NCBI RefSeq assembly: GCF_023151555.2
Contig: NZ_CP100425.1
Location: 3,162,001-3,226,000 of the forward strand
Direction of reading: 5' to 3'
Source of the DNA: Photobacterium sp. CCB-ST2H9
GTDB taxonomy: Bacteria > Pseudomonadota > Gammaproteobacteria > Enterobacterales > Vibrionaceae
Length of the DNA: 64,000 nt
In this document: piece after piece, positions 45,096-51,338 of the stretch
Layout of the letters: every line of letters starts with the position of its first letter
How positions within the stretch are numbered: position 1 is the stretch's first letter
Program-made: the position numbers and the translations under genes
The notes under the pieces: model-generated
What the model was told of the DNA's origin: nothing
Database searches by the model: none
Seen by the model: the letters and a program-made list of their open reading frames with translations, nothing else

Positions 45096-45350
45096 TTAGC
45101 CGTGAACCGAACGCCACTCTGCTTGTGCTTCGGCGTACTTCTTGTCGATGTGGACCGCTAAATCTTCAATTTTGACCATGGTTGGGCAGCGTTCAGAGTC
45201 ACGCAGCTTGAAAGTTGGGATTGGGAAATCACAAGCCTTGGCCCGTTGCTCGGCTGTCTTCGGCGTGACACCAAAGAACTCCTGTGACACCTGCTTCAGT
45301 TCTACGATTGGACTTTGGAACCGAGCTAGCAGTGCAAAATGTGTATTCAT
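45096..45350 (-). CDS. PrtN-like (pyocin activator family) transcriptional regulator
   Basis: This 84-residue protein matches the PrtN family (PF11112) from memory. It has an N-terminal MNTHFALLARF, the winged-helix segment VSQEFFGVTPKTAEQRA, then PIPTFKL and a final VKIEDLAVHIDKKYAEAQAEW. PrtN of Pseudomonas switches on pyocin genes after DNA damage. Here it is the first gene of the leftward lytic transcript, divergent from the repressor, in the place of a Cro or early activator. An excisionase role is also possible for small proteins of this fold. Confidence 0.75.
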   Translation of the reverse strand: MNTHFALLARFQSPIVELKQVSQEFFGVTPKTAEQRAKACDFPIPTFKLRDSERCPTMVKIEDLAVHIDKKYAEAQAEWRSVHG

Positions 45351-45355
45351 ATAGC

Positions 45356-45376
45356 CTCCATGTAGTACACTTGGAG
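45356..45376. promoter_or_regulatory. Candidate operator in the prophage switch region (21-bp inverted repeat)
   Basis: CTCCA-N-GT-N5-AC-N-TGGAG forms an interrupted palindrome immediately upstream of the PrtN-like gene. This is where a dimeric repressor would block the leftward promoter. Confidence 0.45.
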
Positions 45377-45411
45377 CAATTCAGGCCTTTTCAAACGCCT
45401 GCAAATTACCC

Positions 45412-45437
45412 GCAATATTATATGGCGGCATTATTGC
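45412..45437. promoter_or_regulatory. Second candidate operator in the switch region (GCAATA-N14-TATTGC)
   Basis: A 26-bp inverted repeat lies in the middle of the 135-base gap between the divergent repressor and activator genes. Its AT-rich centre may overlap a promoter. Confidence 0.4.
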
Positions 45438-45485
45438 CGATCAATTTTCACTTAGCAATACATTTGCAGACATGGAGCAGCACAC

Positions 45486-46094
45486 ATGCAGAGCATCGAC
45501 GAGCAGATTGCAGAGTTAAAGAAGCTTACGAATACTGCTAAAAACGTAGATCTGGCAAAGGTTCTGGGGGTTTCTCCAAAGACCATTCAGTCATGGAAGA
45601 CACGTGAAAAAATCCCTGAAGATATTTTCCTAAAAGCGAGACAAGTATCACAAAATGGAGTTATTGCTCCCCCCAAGGGATATGTCAGCCTCGATTTTTA
45701 TGAAGTTGAAGTGAGTGCGGGCCATGGGGCTTTAGTGGTCAGTGAAGAGAAGTCGAGCGACATCGTATTCAGCGAAACATTCATCCAAAACGAAATCGGT
45801 GTGAAAGCGGCCAACATTTTCTTGATGCCTGTAAAGGGTGACAGCATGTACCCAACGCTCAAAAATGGCTGTCTTGTGATGGTGAACCGCGTGGATCACT
45901 TCACTGGAGATGGGATTTATGTCTTCCGTTTTGAAGGTCAACTGATGGTGAAGCGGCTACAGTTTTCTAAGCACGGCCTATCTGTCACTAGTGACAACGA
46001 CAGCTATCAGCCTTGGGAGCTATCCAAAGAGGAAATCATGAGCAGTGATTTTGAAGTGGTTGGTGAGGTTGTTTGGTCTGGGCAGCGGATGTAA
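45486..46094 (+). CDS. LexA/CI-type prophage repressor with S24 peptidase domain
   Basis: This 202-residue protein has an N-terminal helix-turn-helix (VDLAKVLGVSPKTIQSWKTR, about 22-41). The C-terminal S24 domain has the catalytic serine in PVKGDSMYPTL and the catalytic lysine in GQLMVKRLQF. An Ala-Gly pair in VSAGHGA is a possible self-cleavage site. It would hold the lytic genes off and be inactivated by RecA after DNA damage. The gene starts with a GGAGCAG ribosome-binding site and is divergent from the PrtN-like gene. Confidence 0.88.
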   Translation: MQSIDEQIAELKKLTNTAKNVDLAKVLGVSPKTIQSWKTREKIPEDIFLKARQVSQNGVIAPPKGYVSLDFYEVEVSAGHGALVVSEEKSSDIVFSETFIQNEIGVKAANIFLMPVKGDSMYPTLKNGCLVMVNRVDHFTGDGIYVFRFEGQLMVKRLQFSKHGLSVTSDNDSYQPWELSKEEIMSSDFEVVGEVVWSGQRM

Positions 46095-46110
46095 CAGAAT
46101 TTAATTAAGT

Positions 46111-46147
46111 AGAAATAGAGCTCACTTTTTAGTGGGGCTATTTCTAT
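46111..46147. terminator. Bidirectional terminator between repressor and toxin-like gene
   Basis: A stem TAGAAATAG/CTATTTCTA with an imperfect inner extension lies in the 62-base gap between two convergent genes. It is flanked by A- and T-rich sequence. Confidence 0.55.
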
Positions 46148-46156
46148 TTACGAAAA

Positions 46157-46804
46157 TTATAGTTTTTTATACCAGTTATTATACTGTATTGGCTCAAAAT
46201 AGCCGAGAATACAATTTGGGTTTATAATACATAGTTGAATATGGTTTTTATCCCGAAACCCCGCACCATCATATAAAGGGTCTCCTTCAGGAAACATCCC
46301 TCTCACTGAATCAATAAACTTGTGATGATTTTGTACTTTTCTTTTATTATTACCAGCAATATCTGGTAATTTAAGCTCTTCTCTAATCAACTCATTATTA
46401 AACTGCTGCAGACGTAACATAACTTGACAGTCGAGCTCTCTAACAAAGCTGATATCATTAGCAAAAACTCTATTCTGAGGTATATCAATCCCCAACTCGT
46501 CATATTCGGCTTTTAATATATCATGGGCTGTTGATACGCTTTTTAATCCCTCTGAATCGAGAAGATCAATGCAGTTACCAAGTTTTATAAATGCACCAAT
46601 TACTGCTGGATTATTGATTTTTGAGCTGCTTTTAGCCCAAGCCATAGCTCTCTCGTAGCTTCCCTCCCAAAAATATATACCATGTCCCAGCCAATCATAA
46701 TCATTTTCACTTTTATTAATAGAAGAGCCGCCTTTAACTACTTGGTCAAAGACGGCTCGATCACAACCATGAAACCCAACAACAATGCCTGGAGATATAT
46801 ACAT
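46157..46804 (-). CDS. Probable ADP-ribosyltransferase-like toxin (prophage cargo)
   Basis: This 215-residue protein shows motifs of the PARP-like ADP-ribosyltransferase fold. An N-terminal GFHGCD has His12 in the position of the H-Y-x class histidine. WLGHGIYFWEGSYERAMAWA has Tyr44 in the place of the NAD-contacting tyrosine, followed by the usual Ala-rich helix. A later FVRELDCQVM may hold the acidic residue. DUF3990-type and related toxins share this plan. It is strongly AT-rich compared with the phage core and starts directly after the stop of a 58-residue gene, as in toxin-antitoxin pairs. Activity is inferred only. Confidence 0.6.
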   Translation of the reverse strand: MYISPGIVVGFHGCDRAVFDQVVKGGSSINKSENDYDWLGHGIYFWEGSYERAMAWAKSSSKINNPAVIGAFIKLGNCIDLLDSEGLKSVSTAHDILKAEYDELGIDIPQNRVFANDISFVRELDCQVMLRLQQFNNELIREELKLPDIAGNNKRKVQNHHKFIDSVRGMFPEGDPLYDGAGFRDKNHIQLCIINPNCILGYFEPIQYNNWYKKL

Positions 46805-46981
46805 TTAAGAAGTAACCCTCTTAACCACCTCACCTTTAGTATTTATAATACCAGCTTGCCTAAGAGATTTCTTAATGTACTCATGAGATACATCATTAAG
46901 CATAACATCCTGATCTTTCTTCACTTTCTTCTTTTTAAGTGTTGCTAACCTTGCATCCAATGCTGTCTGTAAGCTAAACAT
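46805..46981 (-). CDS. Small partner of the toxin-like gene, candidate antitoxin (58 residues)
   Basis: The protein starts MFSLQTALDARLATLKKKKV and ends in a GIINTKGEVVKRVTS tail. It is a basic helical region followed by a helix like DVSHEYIKKSLRQAG. The stop codon is immediately followed by the ATG of the ADP-ribosyltransferase-like gene (TAAATG), so the two are co-translated. It is AT-rich like its partner. It could be an antitoxin or a chaperone; no known family is recognised. Confidence 0.55.
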   Translation of the reverse strand: MFSLQTALDARLATLKKKKVKKDQDVMLNDVSHEYIKKSLRQAGIINTKGEVVKRVTS

Positions 46982-47186
46982 CAAACACCTCCAATACCCT
47001 GATACTTGTCTATCAATAATACAACAGTTATGAAAGCAGACAAAGCTTCAAAAGTCTTAACAACGTGTTTTGTGCTTCTGAGCAACGCTGTAACAAAACA
47101 TCGTGAAGCATCAGGGCTCTACCAAGTTCAGCCGGATGGAACTGCTCTTTTTATCGGTCCTTGAATCGAAGTCACGAAAGGTAGTA

Positions 47187-47208
47187 TCGTACGATTTCGG
47201 TACGTATA
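47187..47208. repeat. Right copy of the TACGTA-containing end repeat
   Basis: The sequence is identical to 34031-34052 at 18 of 22 positions and in the same orientation, 45 bases inside the right attachment core. It may be an arm-type integrase site. Confidence 0.5.
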
Positions 47209-47232
47209 TCACGCACGAGCCCAGACAGGGTG

Positions 47233-47337
47233 CTAATTGTGCGCATTATCGAGCATGGGTGCGACGGAGAAACGGCAGGAAGGGTAATCACCGGCGACAC
47301 CGTAATTTTGCTGTGTTTTTTCAGTTTCTTGCGTCAT
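47233..47337 (-). pseudogene. dusA: Displaced original 5' end of dusA
   Basis: A 34-codon minus-strand frame starts MTQETEKTQQNYGVAGDYPS and continues [10 protein letters not shown], then leaves DusA homology at phage-derived NAHN and stops. An AGGAAAT ribosome-binding site precedes the ATG at 47337. This is the start the host gene had before integration. Excision would restore a DusA with this 20-residue leader instead of the present 12-residue one. Confidence 0.88.
47254..47277. repeat. attR core, 24-bp direct repeat
   Basis: The sequence is an exact copy of 33901-33924. On the minus strand it continues the reading frame of the displaced dusA start (MTQETEKTQQNYGVAGDYPS then CRFSVAPM). Confidence 0.95.
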
Positions 47338-47586
47338 TCTGAATTTCCTGTAACTTCATTGAAATTGCCCGAATTCCGTTCACAGGCCCCCTTTCAGCAT
47401 AGGACAGTGCCCCCCGATTCTGATCAAGGCAGTCCATCCCGCCCCCGGCAGGCTGCGGTCCAAAGCAACTATATTCTCAAAGCAAAGACGCAATATACAT
47501 AGAGACACCGTAATTTCAGGGAAGAGTAACGACAATGACCAAGAATCATGTAAATATGCCCACTGAATCAAGGCCGTGAGAGACAT
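47338..47586. other. Former dusA promoter region next to the prophage
   Basis: This is bacterial sequence between the displaced dusA start and the next rightward gene. It should contain the original dusA promoter (leftward), now separated from the gene by 13 kb, and the promoter of the secreted-protein gene (rightward). No clear consensus elements are seen. Confidence 0.4.
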
Positions 47587-48072
47587 ATGAAAAAGAAATA
47601 CTGTTTTAGAAGTGCGTTGAAAAAACTGGCCACTGCTTCTTTGTTACTGCTACCTCTTGTTGCGAACGCAGGCTATTCGATTGAAGAAGCGTATCAGGAC
47701 GTAAATCTGCAAACAGCTCGCTGCCTGAAAATGAAAAATCGTCCGGTCAATGCTATTCAGGATGCTTGGTTTGATTCATTGCGTGCAGTTCAGAAACGTG
47801 CCGTTCTTTTTGAACTGTCAACAAGAGCGATGGACCGCTGTACTTTAGAGACAAGAGAAAAATACTCTTGGGCTTTGGTGAAACAGGCCGGTGAAACAGG
47901 TGACTTGAAAAGCCTGAAAGACTGGATTGCACTGAATAGCCCTATCGGAGGCAAAGCGAAAACCATCTTACAATCACTGCCGGAAGAAGAAATAAACCGA
48001 TTATCTTTATCAGATGACTTCTACTATCCGTTTGATTCAATGTCTCTGAGAGACAAACTCATTTCAGAGTAA
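47587..48072 (+). CDS. Secreted protein of unknown function (161 residues)
   Basis: A basic N-terminus and hydrophobic stretch (ATASLLLLPLVANA) form a signal peptide with cleavage near residue 28. The mature protein is mostly helical, with two cysteines (TARCLKMK and MDRCTLE) that may form a disulfide. It has no membrane segment and no family I recognise. It is monocistronic with its own terminator and was the divergent neighbour of dusA before the prophage inserted. Confidence 0.65.
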   Translation: MKKKYCFRSALKKLATASLLLLPLVANAGYSIEEAYQDVNLQTARCLKMKNRPVNAIQDAWFDSLRAVQKRAVLFELSTRAMDRCTLETREKYSWALVKQAGETGDLKSLKDWIALNSPIGGKAKTILQSLPEEEINRLSLSDDFYYPFDSMSLRDKLISE

Positions 48073-48093
48073 GTCTTTCAGTCTGTCATTTCC

Positions 48094-48121
48094 AAAGCCC
48101 GGGAGAATACCCAGGGCTTTT
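48094..48121 (+). terminator. Terminator of the secreted-protein gene
   Basis: A stem AAAGCCC-GGG/CCC-GGGCTTT with one mismatch is followed by a short T-run, 22 bases after the stop codon. Confidence 0.75.
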
Positions 48122-48726
48122 CAGACTTGATTTCCAGTCCTGAATTTCTTGTCTTTTCATTGATATTCCTTGAACGCCTTTGACCGCCTCCCCTCCTTCA
48201 GCGCAGAACAACGACCGTCGAACCACACGCCACTGGCAACATCCACCGACGGGTTGGTCGTTCAGAAACGGGCGTTGTGAACAGTCAGGTCATCAAGCTC
48301 GCGATCAAAGATAAAGCAAAACCAAGCTTTGGTGCCTCCCGCTTTCTTGATATTATAATCAGTAGCTTAGACAACAGAACACCAGTGAGATGCTTCAATA
48401 TGCACGCATGCTTTTGCTGTTCTGACAATCAAATTTGGTCGTTATGTTGAAGCTGTGGGGGAATTTGATAAAAAACGGGATATTTCAGGTTCAACTTTCA
48501 GATTTTCGTGTAGAACAATTCATTGTCGTGATGAGTCATCTTCCGGACATATTTATGCAAAATGTGACCTGAGAGCGGGAAATTCGTGTGTTGTCATGCT
48601 CCGCCATTCACCCTTTGCTTCAACAATGATGGGAAGAAATGCACGCTGAAGGGCTTTTTCCTTGCTGCACCGCCGGGATTTCACGGCAGGAGGGCATAGG
48701 GTTTCTCTCATTTGACAAGGTATCCT
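48122..48726. other. About 600 bases without a supportable gene
   Basis: Only short open frames are present (64 codons at 48455-48649 on the plus strand; 100 codons at 48553-48855 on the minus strand, which overlaps the regulator gene). Neither has protein-like composition or a ribosome-binding site. The region presumably carries the promoter of the AraC-type regulator. The rest may be a decayed gene, but nothing is recognisable. Confidence 0.5.
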
Positions 48727-49692
48727 GTGGAAAGAAAAACAATAACACTCACCGCCCTGGCTTTCGCTGATGCACCCACAACATCGATTTCCGGGCCCAT
48801 TGAAGTTTTGTCTGTTGCTGCGCAGCTTGCCGGCGCACCTGAGCCGGTCATACACATTGTCACTCAGGACAACCAGCCTATCCGGGGACTTGGCGGCGTC
48901 ATTGTCTCTCCGACCATCGACATCGAAAAAGTCAGACAGACCGATATCCTGCTGGTCGGCTCCCTCGGTTTTCCGGACACCAACTTAGAGACGCTGGAAG
49001 ATGCCACCCTGGACTGGCTGAAACAATTTGAGTCGCACGACATTCCGATCGTGTCGATCTGTTCCGGGGCATTTGTGCTGGCCAAAGCAAAAATGCTGGA
49101 AAACCGGACCGCCACCACGCACTGGCACTTTGCCAATCTGTTTCGCGATATGTTTCCGAACACCCGATTGCAAGTGGATCGACGCGTGACCTGTGATCAT
49201 AAGCGCTACTGTACGTCGGGGATCAGTGGCTATAGTGATGTGATGATGCTGATCGTCGAGCAGGTTTTTGGCCTGACGATCCGTGAAAGCTGCCATCAGT
49301 TTGTCTTTGGTGATACCGATCAGGTTCAGCAGAAAGCGCTGGCGAACTTCATCCCCTATCGCCAGCACAACGATACGCTGATTCATCAATTGCAGGACTG
49401 GATGCACAGCAGCCCGACACTTGAATTTTCGGTCAATGTGCTGAGTCAGCGGGTTCACCTGAGTGAACGGCAGATGAAACGTCGCTTTAAACTGGCCACG
49501 GGGCAGACGCCGATTCAGTATATTCAGCAGATCCGTTTATCCATCGCAAAAGACAAGCTGGAGAAGACCAAGCAAACCATTGAGGACATCAGTCGTGAAG
49601 TCGGATACGAAGACGTCCGCTACTTCAGGGAGTTGTTTAAAAAGTCCAACGACATGACCCCGCTGGAGTACCGGAAGCGTTATCAGCGCTAA
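48727..49692 (+). CDS. GlxA-type AraC-family transcriptional regulator with DJ-1/PfpI-like domain
   Basis: This 321-residue regulator has an N-terminal glutamine-amidotransferase-like domain (SLGFPDTNLETLE, then SICSGAFVLAKAKML with the nucleophile-elbow-like cysteine). Its C-terminal AraC domain is double helix-turn-helix (VNVLSQRVHLSERQMKRRF and IEDISREVGYEDVRYFRELF). Regulators of this group often respond to quaternary amines, arginine or other small metabolites. The ligand is unknown here. The GTG at 48727 is chosen because AAGG lies six bases upstream; a TTG five codons earlier is the alternative. No obvious target gene is adjacent. Confidence 0.85.
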   Translation: MERKTITLTALAFADAPTTSISGPIEVLSVAAQLAGAPEPVIHIVTQDNQPIRGLGGVIVSPTIDIEKVRQTDILLVGSLGFPDTNLETLEDATLDWLKQFESHDIPIVSICSGAFVLAKAKMLENRTATTHWHFANLFRDMFPNTRLQVDRRVTCDHKRYCTSGISGYSDVMMLIVEQVFGLTIRESCHQFVFGDTDQVQQKALANFIPYRQHNDTLIHQLQDWMHSSPTLEFSVNVLSQRVHLSERQMKRRFKLATGQTPIQYIQQIRLSIAKDKLEKTKQTIEDISREVGYEDVRYFRELFKKSNDMTPLEYRKRYQR

Positions 49693-49708
49693 AACTAACA
49701 ACAAACAG

Positions 49709-49734
49709 AAAGGCCGTGATTCCTCACGGCCTTT
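49709..49734. terminator. Bidirectional terminator between the regulator and the T6SS operon
   Basis: An 11-bp perfect stem AAAGGCCGTGA/TCACGGCCTTT with a four-base loop lies between the converging AraC-type gene and the last T6SS-operon gene. T-rich sequence is present on both sides. Confidence 0.85.
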
Positions 49735-49743
49735 GTTCTTTCA

Positions 49744-50721
49744 TCAGAAGGTGTTCAGGATGTCTTTTTCAGACTGATCCGTGATCTGATCCAGACCTTC
49801 CATATAAGCGCCGATCGTAAACGCGGTCGCTTCCATGGCTTTACACATGGCCGTTATCTTTTCAACGTAGTGCTTCACTTCATACAGACTCATCGCCGCA
49901 TCTTCCCGGCTTTTCACCAGAGCGCCCAAAGCGGCTGCATTGGACGGATCCTGCAGATACTTCTGACTGCTCAGGTTCATCTGCTCTTTCCGTGCGTTCA
50001 GAATCTCCACCGACTGTTTCAGCTTATACAGGTTACGCTGAATCTGCGGCCCCAGGTCAGCAATGTCTTTTGCCTGCCATTTGGCCTTTTTACGGTTGTA
50101 CTCCTGCTTGCCCAGTTTGGCTTCCAGCACCTGATTGTTGCCCGAGGTATACTCACCCTTTTTCCGCGCACGGCGTTTCGCGGTGAATTTACCGACCGCG
50201 TACTCTCCGGCTTTGATGCCCAGTTTGGCGATCTCACCCAGCGGTACCACGCTCAGCGGTACTTTCGCCAGTTTCATCGGATTCTTCTTCAGCGAGCGGG
50301 CCATATCCTGGGCTTTACGCTGCATTTTGTAGAGGCGCTCTCCCTGATGCTTGGCATAGATTTGCTGTGCGCCGGTCAGCCAGGCCTGACCTGTCTTGCC
50401 CTGCAGCTGTGAACGCCGGTCCGCAGCCAGCACACTCGGCGTGGTAAACGCAGAGACGCTGTTGGCTGTTTTCTGGCTGACGTACATGTGGAACTTCTGC
50501 TTGACCTCTTCCACCGCTCTGGTTTTTTCTAATTTGCTGAAACCCAGCTCAATTTTTTCTACCGGAATATCAATGGCCTGACCGAGCGGCGAGTTGTCAA
50601 ACACCCCGGTCGTGAAATCAAACGCGCTGTCTCCGATGGCGACGCCGTTATACTCACCGGTCGTCGCCTGGTCGTAGATGGTTTTGCCTAAGGAAGTCGC
50701 ATTTTGTAAATCATCTATCAT
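49744..50721 (-). CDS. Unknown protein at the end of the T6SS operon (325 residues)
   Basis: No signal peptide or clear membrane span is visible. The middle (about 130-205) is strongly basic (SLKKNPMKLAKVP; KFTAKRRARKKGEY). The C-terminal third is helical and probably coiled (QIQRNLYKLKQSVEILNARK), ending in KDILNTF. The start overlaps the kinase gene stop by 4 bases, so it is translated together with the kinase. It could be a regulator, an effector or a kinase substrate. I know of no named family for it. Confidence 0.7.
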   Translation of the reverse strand: MIDDLQNATSLGKTIYDQATTGEYNGVAIGDSAFDFTTGVFDNSPLGQAIDIPVEKIELGFSKLEKTRAVEEVKQKFHMYVSQKTANSVSAFTTPSVLAADRRSQLQGKTGQAWLTGAQQIYAKHQGERLYKMQRKAQDMARSLKKNPMKLAKVPLSVVPLGEIAKLGIKAGEYAVGKFTAKRRARKKGEYTSGNNQVLEAKLGKQEYNRKKAKWQAKDIADLGPQIQRNLYKLKQSVEILNARKEQMNLSSQKYLQDPSNAAALGALVKSREDAAMSLYEVKHYVEKITAMCKAMEATAFTIGAYMEGLDQITDQSEKDILNTF

Positions 50722-51338
50722 ATTGTTGTTCTCTCAGAATATTGAAAATCGGCTACAACACCGGCCCGGACGCCCCGAATCGTCCGGAGTAAAAGGCGGT
50801 CATGCACCAAAGGCATGACCTGATCGATGATTTTCATCAGCGCGTACCAGTCATCTCCCGTGTGCACCAGCCCTTCCCCATTCATCTGCTGCGGCGAGGC
50901 GAACATGGGTGTCGCCTGCCACTCAGAGAGCGCTTCCCGGGAAGTACCGATGCGATGACTTGCACCGAAATCGATCAATCGAATCGTTTGTGTTGCGGGA
51001 ACATAAAGTATGTTCGAGGGCTTGATGTCCCCGTGTACCCAGCCCCGACCGTGACAGTGCTGAATCACTGACACGATCGCGGGCAAAACTTTCATAAACA
51101 GCCCCAGATCCGCTTCGCCGAACGTACTCAGCGGCACCGCATCGGGATCAAAGGCCAGCGTTAACATCTGCGCGTCCGGATCGATTGAAATCACACGCTG
51201 TATACCGGGTCCGCGGCACTCATTCAGTGCCGTCCATTCCTGCCACATGGCTTCCGGTAACGCATAGCGCTTCACGTAAGTTTCTGTTTCACCAGAAGAC
51301 CCGGCATATCTCAACGTTCTTTCAACCGCATTCATCAC
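50718..51338 (-). CDS. Small Ser/Thr protein kinase of the T6SS operon (PpkA-like kinase domain only)
   Basis: This 206-residue cytoplasmic protein has the catalytic loop HGDIKPSNIL (102-111), with G replacing R of HRD, and the metal-binding DFGA (123-126). A lysine in YVKRYAL (residue 23) may be the ATP-anchoring lysine. The glycine-rich loop is weak or missing, and there is no C-terminal sensor or membrane domain as in P. aeruginosa PpkA. With the FHA protein encoded in the same operon it probably forms a phosphorylation switch for T6SS assembly. It overlaps both neighbours by 4 bases. Confidence 0.82.
   Translation of the reverse strand: MMNAVERTLRYAGSSGETETYVKRYALPEAMWQEWTALNECRGPGIQRVISIDPDAQMLTLAFDPDAVPLSTFGEADLGLFMKVLPAIVSVIQHCHGRGWVHGDIKPSNILYVPATQTIRLIDFGASHRIGTSREALSEWQATPMFASPQQMNGEGLVHTGDDWYALMKIIDQVMPLVHDRLLLRTIRGVRAGVVADFQYSERTTI

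Larger units (their letters stand above)
33901..47277. mobile_element. Temperate PM2-like (corticovirus-like) prophage integrated in dusA
   Basis: A 13.4-kb element is bounded by 24-bp direct repeats. It holds a tyrosine integrase at the left end, a minus-strand block of lysis, spike, membrane, capsid, packaging and replication genes, an immunity region and cargo genes. The capsid protein resembles PM2 P2, and the ATPase and small membrane proteins fit a tailless internal-membrane virus. No terminase, portal, tail tube or tape-measure gene is present. PM2-related prophages have been described in aquatic bacteria, and dusA is a known integration target. All core genes look intact. Confidence 0.88.

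Noticed and set aside
48553..48855. A 100-codon minus-strand frame beside the AraC-type gene
   Set aside because: It overlaps the regulator's coding start, has Cys- and Arg-rich composition and no start signal.
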